NCBI GenBank assembly: GCA_900766195.1
Contig: CAAFUN010000052.1
Location: 1-31,692, forward strand
DNA from: an uncultured Bacteroides sp.
GTDB taxonomy: Bacteria; Bacteroidota; Bacteroidia; Bacteroidales; Bacteroidaceae
Direction: 5' to 3'
DNA: 31,692 nucleotides
This document shows positions 1 through 7,032 of this stretch, piece after piece. The translations under genes were made by a program, and so were the position numbers. The notes under the pieces were generated by a model. The model saw only the letters and a program-made list of their open reading frames with translations. It ran no database searches and was not told the origin of the DNA. Every line of letters starts with the position of its first letter. Within the stretch, counting starts at the first letter, position 1.

Positions 1-39
1 AGATCTACACTCTTTCCCTACACGACGCTCTTCCGATCT
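1..39 (+). other. Illumina TruSeq adapter remnant (not genomic)
   Basis: The first 39 bases, beginning AGATCTACACTCTTTCCC and ending GACGCTCTTCCGATCT, match the 3' part of the Illumina universal (P5/Read 1) adapter. Bacterial sequence starts at about position 40. This is library contamination left at a contig end, so the left edge of the window is an assembly break and not a biological junction. Confidence 0.97.
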
Positions 40-40
40 G

Positions 41-730
41 ACTTCTTTTTCATTCGTAGTACTCCCTCCCTGGTATCGTGCTTGGTGGGCTTATGGTGTT
101 TATATCCTATTGTTTATGCTATGTATCGGATATCTATATTATAAAATTCGTGAGAGCAGAAAAAAAATCATATGGCAAAAAGAGGAGGAGATAACCAAGC
201 AAAGAACCCACTTTGAAAAAGAAAGAGAGTTGAAGGACCGTACTATTGATTCTCTTAAGGAAGAGAATTTGTTGTCGGAGTTGAAATATAAATCTGAAGA
301 ACTTGTCCGCAGTACGCTTAATCTTGTTAGAAAAAATGAGGTGCTCCAGAGTATTAGAAAAGATGCTATGGTGATAAACCATTCCATAAGCGAAGAGAAT
401 CTAGTAAGTATACGTAGAAAGATTTTGAGGCTAATCAATCAGATTGATGCAAATATGGAACATGATAATGATCTCAAAAATTTTCAGATTACTTTTGATT
501 CAGTTCATCATAATTTCTTTAAGCGTTTGGATGAGCTGTTTCCTGATTTGAATAATCGGGACAAGATGCTTTGTGCATATATAAAGATGGACTTAATGTC
601 GAAGGAAATAGCTCCATTACTGAATATTTCTGTTAGGGGAGTTGAGATAAGCCGTTATCGACTTCGTAAGAAGCTGCATTTAGAGGAAAAAGACAATCTT
701 GCAGATTTCTTGCAGAAATTATCTGATTGA
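41..730 (+). CDS. 3' fragment of membrane-anchored LuxR-type transcriptional regulator (5' end missing)
   Basis: The reading frame is open from the adapter junction, giving 229 residues without a natural start; the Met codon at 110 is internal. The first residues include LPPWYRAWWAY, typical of the end of a Y_Y_Y (three-Tyr) domain. A transmembrane segment (YGVYILLFMLCIGYLYY) follows, then a charged coiled coil (about residues 40-85) and a C-terminal helix-turn-helix of the LuxR/GerE type (LNNRDKMLCAYIKMDLMSKE, then a recognition helix with ISVRGVEISRYRLRKKL). In Bacteroides this architecture belongs to long periplasmic-sensing regulators with N-terminal beta-propeller repeats. Those repeats would lie to the left of the contig edge. 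The target genes cannot be told from here. The stop overlaps the convergent wbqC-type gene by 12 bp. Confidence 0.85.
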   Translation, partial: TSFSFVVLPPWYRAWWAYGVYILLFMLCIGYLYYKIRESRKKIIWQKEEEITKQRTHFEKERELKDRTIDSLKEENLLSELKYKSEELVRSTLNLVRKNEVLQSIRKDAMVINHSISEENLVSIRRKILRLINQIDANMEHDNDLKNFQITFDSVHHNFFKRLDELFPDLNNRDKMLCAYIKMDLMSKEIAPLLNISVRGVEISRYRLRKKLHLEEKDNLADFLQKLSD

Positions 731-1357
731 TGACTTTAAGACAATCAAGCTTTCCGGTCCCATATTGAAGAGAAGGTCAACAATGCTCAAATTGGGTAAA
801 AAACCATTTTTCTCTTGAAATAGCTGATAATATGGCGAAGGACTAAAATCCGGATCTTCAACGTGCCAATCCTTTTTGGGATGTATGCGCTCACGGTAAT
901 CGTCATCATCAGAAGTTAGCTGAGTTTTGTATTCTTCCGTTCGTTTAATGCATGGAGCCATGTCTATCAACGAACAGATCAAACGACAGAGTTCCTCGTT
1001 GAAATCGATCAAAAACGAATATTTCTGCTCATAGAAAGACTGGAATTCGTCTTTGTAATATTCAAAAAAAGGCGTATGGTTATAGCTTGATACCAGTGCG
1101 TTCCAATGAAGATGACGCCAATTGCCATGATCGGAAATGCGGATGTCACGCATTGGGCATTTCAGGGTGTCAGGCTTTACTGTGGGTATGGATAACGCCA
1201 ATTCACCGTTTGGCGTAGCTATTGTGCAACGATTCCTGTACGTTTGCTTGGCATAATTGTCGTACTGCTCAATGTATATTTGATCATACTGGAGCAATTT
1301 ACTGTAGTATTCTATAGGAGCCAAATAGGCTGACGAAAGATATATTGTATTATTCAT
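719..1357 (-). CDS. WbqC family protein
   Basis: 212-residue protein. The N-terminal segment (YLSSAYLAPIEYYSKLLQYD), the central RNRCTIATPNGELALSIP and the NWRHLHWNALVSSYNHTPFF block are characteristic of the WbqC-like family. Members are found near O-antigen or polysaccharide genes in some bacteria, but the biochemical role is not established. It is the last gene of the minus-strand group dapB-lepB-lepB-like-wbqC and starts only 4 bp after the preceding stop, so co-transcription is very likely. No signal peptide or membrane segment is visible, suggesting a cytoplasmic protein. Its 3' end overlaps the convergent regulator gene by 12 bp. Confidence 0.8.
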   Translation of the reverse strand: MNNTIYLSSAYLAPIEYYSKLLQYDQIYIEQYDNYAKQTYRNRCTIATPNGELALSIPTVKPDTLKCPMRDIRISDHGNWRHLHWNALVSSYNHTPFFEYYKDEFQSFYEQKYSFLIDFNEELCRLICSLIDMAPCIKRTEEYKTQLTSDDDDYRERIHPKKDWHVEDPDFSPSPYYQLFQEKNGFLPNLSIVDLLFNMGPESLIVLKSSIR

Positions 1358-1361
1358 CTAC

Positions 1362-2294
1362 TTACTTAATCTGCAAAAAGAAGCGATTCCAACGATATCC
1401 TTTAAACAAGCCATCGGCTTTCTCTTTAGAAAACCAAATGAGCCAAGCTTTACCAATAATATAATCTTCGGGTACAAAGCCAAAAAGTCTTGAATCCGAA
1501 AGGTTTATTGAACTGCTGGAACTTACCCAGTAATAGTTCTTTGTAAAATAGCAGTGCTGAACGGGCTTTCCTTCTACATACAAGGTATCGTTTTTTATGC
1601 AAGCTCTTTTGTGCTCATGAAGTACCAATGTATTACAGAGTAACGTGCGATTCCAAGGATACACTCTTATTGCTTTTCCTTTGCCCGGTATGATTAAGGG
1701 ACGCAAGGCTTCTGTGCTATCTTCTTTATTGAGTAAACTGAGGTCGAATGAGTCTTGAATGGCCTGTTTTAGCAGGTAGCATTCATATCGGCTGAAGCTA
1801 CGAACACATTTTGCAGAATCCTGTCCAAGCAACTTATCGTTTGATATTGACAGTATGGGCAGCAGAGAGTCAATTTGTTTTTCTTTAGACAGTGGATAAG
1901 TATATAGAAACTTCTGGTCGGGAGCACTCTTGTCTGGTAAGACGGTTGAGTAGGTTGAATCTATCAACAATGTATCGCCAGGAAGCCCTGTGCAGCGCCC
2001 AATAAATGCTTCTTTACGATCAATGACAGGCTGCAAAAAATTTGCAGGGTTATTAAAAACGATAATGTCATTTTTATCTACACTTCCAGATCCCCATTTA
2101 TGATATCCCCATAAAGACATAAAGGGTAATCGCAAGCCGTAGCTCCAATTGTTTACCAGAATTCTTTCTCCTTCAAAAAGAGAGTTTTCCATGCCTGCGG
2201 ATGGTATGAGGTAAGGGGTAAAAACAAAATATCGGAACAGTATAGCAAGTACTGCCACGACTATCGGAATGATCCATTTTGCCCTTTTCCTCAT
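1362..2294 (-). CDS. Signal peptidase I-like protein lacking the Ser/Lys dyad (S26 pseudopeptidase)
   Basis: 310-residue paralogue of the LepB encoded just upstream. An N-terminal membrane segment (about residues 7-27) is followed by the family's substrate-binding box, here IPSAGMENSL, in which the nucleophilic Ser before Met is Gly34. The second box reads FIGRCTGLPGD, so the general-base Lys is Gly99. The C-terminal box that reads GDNRNNSLDSR in the neighbour is reduced to SSSSINLSDSR, though DSR, GFVPED and GK are kept. Both catalytic residues are therefore absent while the fold-defining boxes remain; the frame is intact and full length. It is probably not a protease. A partner, chaperone or regulatory role for the active LepB is inference only. 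It lies between lepB and wbqC in the same direction. Confidence 0.85.
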   Translation of the reverse strand: MRKRAKWIIPIVVAVLAILFRYFVFTPYLIPSAGMENSLFEGERILVNNWSYGLRLPFMSLWGYHKWGSGSVDKNDIIVFNNPANFLQPVIDRKEAFIGRCTGLPGDTLLIDSTYSTVLPDKSAPDQKFLYTYPLSKEKQIDSLLPILSISNDKLLGQDSAKCVRSFSRYECYLLKQAIQDSFDLSLLNKEDSTEALRPLIIPGKGKAIRVYPWNRTLLCNTLVLHEHKRACIKNDTLYVEGKPVQHCYFTKNYYWVSSSSSINLSDSRLFGFVPEDYIIGKAWLIWFSKEKADGLFKGYRWNRFFLQIK

Positions 2295-2311
2295 TTTATT
2301 TATCTTAAATT

Positions 2312-2354
2312 GAATAAACTTCAGAGATTTAAATCAAATCTCTGAAGTTTATTC
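2312..2354. other. Perfect 19-bp stem-loop between the two lepB-type genes
   Basis: Left arm 2312-2330 (GAATAAACTTCAGAGATTT) and right arm 2336-2354 are exact reverse complements around a 5-nt loop. It occupies much of the 84-bp gap between lepB and the lepB-like gene. Neither side is followed by a strong run of T, so it is not a textbook intrinsic terminator. An attenuator or an mRNA-stability or processing hairpin that lowers expression of the downstream genes relative to lepB is plausible. Confidence 0.7.
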
Positions 2355-2378
2355 TTGGATATTAGTTTTGATTTATGC

Positions 2379-3863
2379 TTAGTGCACCCATTTGAATATC
2401 CGATTCCAACGGATTTTTCCATCTAACCAACCACGGTCTTTATCCAACGAGAGCCACACTACAATGGGTTTTCCTACCACGTGATCTTCAGGTACAAATC
2501 CCCAGTAACGCGAGTCTAATGAATTGTTACGGTTGTCACCCATCATCCAGTAGTAATCCATTTTAAAAGTATACTGATTGGTTTTTTGTCCGTTAATGTA
2601 TATACCATCTTCTTTAACCAGCAGATCGTTGCCCTCGTAAGCTCTTATACAACGTTCATATATGGGCAGGTTCTCAAGAGTAAGAGTGACTGTGGAACCC
2701 TTTGACGGAATCCATATTGGCCCGTAATTATTACGATCCCATTTGGTATTTAAGTTAAGCGGATACATTTGACCTGAAAAAGATTCAGGTTCTATTATAA
2801 TGCGGCTGATCAACTTTTTGTTGGCAGACAGCGTAGCAAGCATCTTTTTTGTAAGTGGCAAGTGGTAAGTAGGAGTAAGGCGCCCCTGTGCATCCCGACG
2901 ATCTAGCCCCATTTCCATTAAGCCTTCTTCCCATCCTGCGTCATTACTCATTAGCATCTGGTCATCTTTACTGATACCTAAATCACGAAACATATCGTCC
3001 GGTATGTAAGGCCCTGTAGTCTGCACAAAGTAATTAAACTGTAATCCTTCTGGATTTTCGCTTGCCTTTCCATCAATGTAAACTTGCCCGTTCTTTATCT
3101 GCAAAGTATCTCCCGGAAGGCCTACACAGCGTTTTACGTAATTTTCGCGACGGTCTACCGGACGTACCACAATGTCTCCATACATTTTTGGATTTGAACG
3201 GATGAGATTACGGCCTGCCGTATAATATAACTCATATACTTCCCGTTGTTGCCACAGTGTAAGGCTATCCATATTCACTTTATTAGGATATATTCGTTGC
3301 CCCTCGCGATAAGCCAGATTGTAAAAGTCCTCTTGCTGATAATTGATAGCTACAGTATCTCCTGCTGGGAAGTTGAACACTACAATATCATTTCTTTTCA
3401 CTTTGCCTAAGCCGGGAACACGCTTGTATTTCCATTGTGGCCATTCAATATATGACTTGGTATCAATGATGGGAAGCGTATGCTGAGCAAGAGGCATAGA
3501 CAGTGGAGTATTAGGGATTCGTGGTCCGTAGCTTATTTTACTCACATATAGATAATCTCCTACAAGCAGTGATTTCTCGAGTGAAGAAGAAGGAATCTGA
3601 TAATTCTGAAATAGGTAGATATTAACGAAATAGACAGCTACTAATGCAAAAACAATGGCATCTACCCAACTCATAACACTACGCACTGCTTTATTCTTTG
3701 TCTTTTTCCAAAATCCCCAAGGAATAATTTTACTGATGTAGACATCAAAGATAAAGGGGAGTAGAATAAGCCCCAACCAACTTTTCACCCATACCAGGAA
3801 GGCAAGGTAGAGTACCGTAATAATGATAAACTTAGTCCATTGGGCTCGCGTTGCTTTTCTCAT
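2379..3863 (-). CDS. lepB: Signal peptidase I
   Basis: 494 residues. LepB cleaves signal peptides from exported preproteins at the periplasmic face of the inner membrane. Hydrophobic segments lie at about residues 12-48 and 66-86. They are followed by the catalytic box IPSSSLEKSL with nucleophile Ser94, the Lys box NYVKRCVGLPGD with general base Lys244, and the C-terminal box GDNRNNSLDSR (442-452) with WGFVPEDHVVGKP after it. All expected catalytic elements are present. The protein is longer than E. coli LepB (324 residues) because of extra sequence between the Ser and Lys boxes and before the last box. It follows dapB by 112 bp and precedes an inactive paralogue. Confidence 0.95.
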   Translation of the reverse strand: MRKATRAQWTKFIIITVLYLAFLVWVKSWLGLILLPFIFDVYISKIIPWGFWKKTKNKAVRSVMSWVDAIVFALVAVYFVNIYLFQNYQIPSSSLEKSLLVGDYLYVSKISYGPRIPNTPLSMPLAQHTLPIIDTKSYIEWPQWKYKRVPGLGKVKRNDIVVFNFPAGDTVAINYQQEDFYNLAYREGQRIYPNKVNMDSLTLWQQREVYELYYTAGRNLIRSNPKMYGDIVVRPVDRRENYVKRCVGLPGDTLQIKNGQVYIDGKASENPEGLQFNYFVQTTGPYIPDDMFRDLGISKDDQMLMSNDAGWEEGLMEMGLDRRDAQGRLTPTYHLPLTKKMLATLSANKKLISRIIIEPESFSGQMYPLNLNTKWDRNNYGPIWIPSKGSTVTLTLENLPIYERCIRAYEGNDLLVKEDGIYINGQKTNQYTFKMDYYWMMGDNRNNSLDSRYWGFVPEDHVVGKPIVVWLSLDKDRGWLDGKIRWNRIFKWVH

Positions 3864-3975
3864 AATTCGTTTGTATAATAATAATTATCTTAAATCTTGA
3901 AAATAGGCAGATTCTGAAAGCTATAGATTTGTCTCTACAGCATATGTTCTCCGAATAATTCGGGAATCTTCAATC

Positions 3976-4740
3976 TTAATCTTTTAAAAACGGGAATAAA
4001 TCACTCATTCCCAATAACCCTGTATGAACGGCTGTGTATTCAGCAGCCAATACTGCTCCCAATGCAAAACCTTTACGATTCTTCGCGTCATGCGTAATAG
4101 TAATACTATCGGCTTCAGATTCATAACGAATGCTATGAATGCCCGGTATTTCGCCCTCGCGGATGGAGTTGATAGGCAATTCATCGGTAGCGCATACGTC
4201 GGTTCCTGTGATACTTCCGTCCGGTGCCTGAAAGGTACCTTTTATCCAGTGTGATTTACGATCCAGGTTCTCTGTTATTTCTTCAGCCAGTGTTATGGCT
4301 GTGCCGCTTGGAGCATCCAATTTGTGAATATGATGCACTTCAGTCATCCCAACTTCATATTCGGGAAAACGGTTCATTATTTTTGCAAGATACTTGTTTA
4401 CAGCTGAGAATATAGTTACTCCCAAACTAAAGTTGGATGACCAAAATAATGTCTTTCCACCCGTAATGCAGAATTCCCTGATTTCATTGCCATGATCAGC
4501 CATCCAGCCTGTGCTGCCCGACACCACTTTCACTCCTGCTTCGAAAGATTTTATATAATTGGAATAAGCAGCTTGAGGATTTGTGAATTCAATAGCAACA
4601 TCTGCGCTTCTGAATGCATCGGAAGCAAAGTCTCCCTGATTATTAACGTCTATGATACAAACAATCTCGTGACCGCGACTGAGAGCTATGCTTTCAATCT
4701 CGTGTCCCATTTTTCCGTAACCTATCAGTGCTATTTTCAT
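3976..4740 (-). CDS. dapB: 4-hydroxy-tetrahydrodipicolinate reductase
   Basis: 254 residues. DapB catalyses the NAD(P)H-dependent reduction step toward diaminopimelate and lysine in the cytoplasm. The nucleotide-binding loop IGYGKMG is at residues 6-12. The signature EVHHIHKLDAPSGTA carries the catalytic His pair and Lys in its usual context, and VSGSTGW and SSNFSLGV match the substrate-binding region. Length is normal for the family. It is the first gene of the minus-strand group with lepB, the lepB-like gene and wbqC, and a good Bacteroides -7 box lies 45 bp upstream of its start. Confidence 0.95.
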   Translation of the reverse strand: MKIALIGYGKMGHEIESIALSRGHEIVCIIDVNNQGDFASDAFRSADVAIEFTNPQAAYSNYIKSFEAGVKVVSGSTGWMADHGNEIREFCITGGKTLFWSSNFSLGVTIFSAVNKYLAKIMNRFPEYEVGMTEVHHIHKLDAPSGTAITLAEEITENLDRKSHWIKGTFQAPDGSITGTDVCATDELPINSIREGEIPGIHSIRYESEADSITITHDAKNRKGFALGAVLAAEYTAVHTGLLGMSDLFPFLKD

Positions 4741-4784
4741 TTTCTTTTTTTGTCGAAATCACTTTATCAGCGTTTTATAAGTCG

Positions 4785-4792
4785 CAAAGATA
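4785..4792 (-). promoter_or_regulatory. Bacteroides-type -7 box for dapB
   Basis: On the minus strand this reads TATCTTTG, an exact match to the Bacteroides sigma-ABfr -7 consensus TAnnTTTG. It would place transcription start near 4778, about 38 nt before the dapB start. No clear TTTG is seen at the -33 position. Confidence 0.5.
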
Positions 4793-4802
4793 ATCTTTTT
4801 CT

Positions 4803-4810
4803 TACATTTG
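4803..4810 (+). promoter_or_regulatory. Bacteroides-type -7 box for the DUF2851 gene
   Basis: TACATTTG matches TAnnTTTG exactly and gives a short leader of about 20 nt before the ATG at 4837. A good -33 TTTG is not visible. The box sits only 10 bp from the opposing dapB box. Confidence 0.5.
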
Positions 4811-4836
4811 CTGCACAGATTTACTTCTTGTTAACA

Positions 4837-6111
4837 ATGGAACAATTACTGCATTACGTGTGGAAGCACAAAATCTTTCCTTTAGAAATGCTCCGGACGA
4901 CTTCCGGCAAGCCGGTCGAAGTAATAGATCCAGGTTTATCCAACCCGAATGCCGGGCCAGACTTTTTTAATTCCAAGCTACGTATAGATGGCGTGATGTG
5001 GGTGGGCAACGTCGAAATACATTCCAGAGCTTCAGACTGGTATAGACACGGACACGATAAGGATATGGCGTATAACAACATCGTTTTGCATGTGGCTGAG
5101 ATAGTAGATTCGGAGGTGCAGTGTATCAATGGTGAGTATGTTCCTCAAATTCAACTGTCCTGCCCTGAATCAGTCAAACGCCGTTATGATGAGCTACGCC
5201 GAACCGATTTTTACCCGCCTTGTTATTCTATTTTTCCTTCTCTCTCCCAACTGACTGTGCATTCATGGCTTTCTGCTTTGCAAGTAGAGCGCTATGAACA
5301 GAAAAGCAATCTCATTATAAAGAGATTGGATAAACACGCTATGAATTGGGAAGATGTGTTTTTTATCACTTTAGCACGAAATTTTGGTTTTGGATTGAAT
5401 GGCGATGCTTTTGAGAAATGGGCAGATAGCTTACCGTTTCGTGCGGTGGATAAGCATCGTGATAATTTGCTGCAGGTTGAGGCCTTCTTTTTTGGACAAG
5501 CTGGTTTGTTGGAAGAAGAAGCTTCGGTGGATGATGCTTATTTTCAAGAACTAAAGAAGGAATATGTTTATTTGCGTCGTAAATTTGAGTTACCTGCTCC
5601 TATGTCTACTACAACATGGCGTTTTCTACGCTTGCGTCCCGGAAATTTTCCTCATGTGCGATTGGCTCAGCTTGCCAGCTTGTATCATGACAGGCAATCC
5701 CTTCTTTCACGTGTGTTGGAAGCTGAAGAATTGGAAGTTGTAAAGAAGCTATTAAAAAGTTCCACTTCCTCTTATTGGAAAGAGCATTTTACATTCAAAA
5801 AACTGTCGCCAAGTCAAGAGAAAAATACAGGAGACAATGCCTTGAATCTGATTGTGATTAATACAGTGATACCATTCCTATATGCGTACGGTTTGCATAA
5901 AGGAAATGATGCTTGGTGTGAACGTGCCACTTCTTTTCTGGAGTCTCTTAAGGCTGAGAATAATTACGTCACCCGTCAATGGAGCGGAGCGGGATTATCC
6001 GTGCGAACGGCAGCTGATTCACAGGCTTTGCTTCAATTGCAGAAAGAGTATTGCGACAAGAAAGATTGTCTCCGTTGCCGTTTTGGTTATGAATATTTGA
6101 GGCAGAAGTAA
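4837..6111 (+). CDS. DUF2851 family protein
   Basis: 424 residues from the ATG at 4837. The frame stays open further upstream, but that part lies over dapB; the Met at 4837 is followed by the family's typical start EQLLHYVWKHKIFPLEML. N-terminal conserved blocks are NPNAGPDFFNSKLRIDG (Asp42) and WVGNVEIHSRASDW (Glu60, His62), followed by HGHDKDMAYNNIVLHV. The C-terminus has a Cys cluster C-X4-C-X2-C (CDKKDCLRCRFG), a possible metal site. The protein is common in Bacteroidetes and has no established function that I know of. The spacing of the acidic residues in GPDF and VEIH recalls nuclease folds, which is inference only. No signal peptide is seen. It is divergent from dapB. Confidence 0.85.
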   Translation: MEQLLHYVWKHKIFPLEMLRTTSGKPVEVIDPGLSNPNAGPDFFNSKLRIDGVMWVGNVEIHSRASDWYRHGHDKDMAYNNIVLHVAEIVDSEVQCINGEYVPQIQLSCPESVKRRYDELRRTDFYPPCYSIFPSLSQLTVHSWLSALQVERYEQKSNLIIKRLDKHAMNWEDVFFITLARNFGFGLNGDAFEKWADSLPFRAVDKHRDNLLQVEAFFFGQAGLLEEEASVDDAYFQELKKEYVYLRRKFELPAPMSTTTWRFLRLRPGNFPHVRLAQLASLYHDRQSLLSRVLEAEELEVVKKLLKSSTSSYWKEHFTFKKLSPSQEKNTGDNALNLIVINTVIPFLYAYGLHKGNDAWCERATSFLESLKAENNYVTRQWSGAGLSVRTAADSQALLQLQKEYCDKKDCLRCRFGYEYLRQK

Positions 6112-6197
6112 GGCTCTTCTTATCCTCTTGACTTTATTTAGTCGTATTTTATTCGGTCTTCCTTCGCTCTATGGCGTCGAGAAGAAGATTAAAATGC

Positions 6198-6241
6198 TTC
6201 GAATATGGTACGAATGAGATACGAATAAGGTACGGTTAAAG
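6198..6241. repeat. Four tandem 11-bp direct repeats upstream of the DUF4348 gene
   Basis: Units are TTCGAATATGG, TACGAATGAGA, TACGAATAAGG and TACGGTTAAAG at 6198, 6209, 6220 and 6231, each exactly 11 bp apart, with core TACGAATaaGg. Spacing of one helical turn puts all units on one face of the DNA, as expected for a cooperative regulator site. The array ends about 69 bp before the -7 box at 6310. Confidence 0.6.
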
Positions 6242-6309
6242 TTAGAAACCGGTAGGAAAGAAAGAGTTGAAATATTTACTATTCTTGTATCATTATCTAA
6301 GAAAAAGAG

Positions 6310-6317
6310 TATCTTTG
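6310..6317 (+). promoter_or_regulatory. Bacteroides-type -7 box for the DUF4348 gene
   Basis: TATCTTTG matches TAnnTTTG. A near-match -33 element, CTTG, ends at 6287, 22 bp upstream. The expected leader is about 30 nt before the ATG at 6355. Confidence 0.55.
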
Positions 6318-6354
6318 CATATAAACATATTAACCTTTTATTTTTAACAGAAGG

Positions 6355-6867
6355 ATGAAAGCAATCCGTTTTTCGCTTTGCCTGTTTACGGTGATTATTT
6401 TGGCTACTTTGAGTGGTCATGCTGCCGGTGCCGAGGATTTTCAAACATTCCTCAAAAAATTTACCTCCAGTGCTTCTTTTCAGTATTCACGCGTCAAGTT
6501 TCCATTGAAGTCTCCTATTACTCTGTTGGAAGATGACGGTGAAACGGAGCGAAACTTTCCTTTCACAAAGGAAAAATGGGCTTTACTGGATGAAGAAACA
6601 TTGAAAGAAGGAACTACAACCGAACAGGAAGGAGGAGTTTATATCTCTAAGTTCGCTGTGAACGATGCTACACACAAAGAGTTTGAAGCAGGATATGAGG
6701 AATCGGAATTTTCGCTACGGGTGGTGTTTGATCTAATCAATGACAAGTGGTATGTAACAGACTGTTATACGGATTGGTATAATTTGGATTTACCTATAAG
6801 TGAACTAAAAGAAACAATTCACTCTATACAGGAGGAAAACAAAGCATTTGAAGAAACTAATCCATGA
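6355..6867 (+). CDS. Secreted DUF4348 (NTF2-like) protein
   Basis: 170 residues. An N-terminal signal peptide (residues 1-26, hydrophobic FSLCLFTVIILATL, ending GHAAGA) has no lipobox Cys, so the mature protein should be periplasmic. The mature part FQTFLKKFTSSASFQYSRV and the VVFDLINDKWYVTDCYTDW block match Bacteroides proteins I recall as DUF4348, with an NTF2-like fold in a solved member. No active-site residues can be named. The gene stands alone between a possible promoter at 6310 and an AT-rich gap of 165 bp. A short inverted repeat, ATAGC/GCTAT, before a T-run near 6940 may be its terminator, but it is weak. Confidence 0.65.
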   Translation: MKAIRFSLCLFTVIILATLSGHAAGAEDFQTFLKKFTSSASFQYSRVKFPLKSPITLLEDDGETERNFPFTKEKWALLDEETLKEGTTTEQEGGVYISKFAVNDATHKEFEAGYEESEFSLRVVFDLINDKWYVTDCYTDWYNLDLPISELKETIHSIQEENKAFEETNP

Positions 6868-6990
6868 ATTCTATTTTATGAATAAACAGGATATCTCAAT
6901 AACTTTGTCTTTTTTGAACATAGCAATGAAATAGCTATAAATTTTTTATTTAAGACTCTAGACTTGTTGTTTTTATCGCAATTTACTAAG

Positions 6991-7023
6991 TATTCAGAAA
7001 TATATAATTCGTTGAACTGACGT
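6991..7023 (+). promoter_or_regulatory. 33-bp upstream element, copy 1 (before the csgG-like operon)
   Basis: This 33-bp stretch ending GTTGAACTGACGT differs from the stretch at 9472-9504 at only five positions (28/33 identical). A further match, TTTTTATCG, lies upstream of both. The copy ends 10 bp before the csgG-like start and contains TATAATTCG, a weak -7-like sequence. It may be a shared promoter or regulator site. Confidence 0.5.
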
Positions 7024-7032
7024 AAAAATAAT

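Noticed and set aside
719..730. Convergent 12-bp overlap of the regulator and wbqC-type genes
   Set aside because: Short tail-to-tail overlaps are common in compact genomes and need no special explanation.
4492..4836. N-terminal extension of the DUF2851 gene by 115 codons
   Set aside because: It would overlap dapB antisense and the translated residues show no family features; the Met at 4837 fits the family start and promoter.
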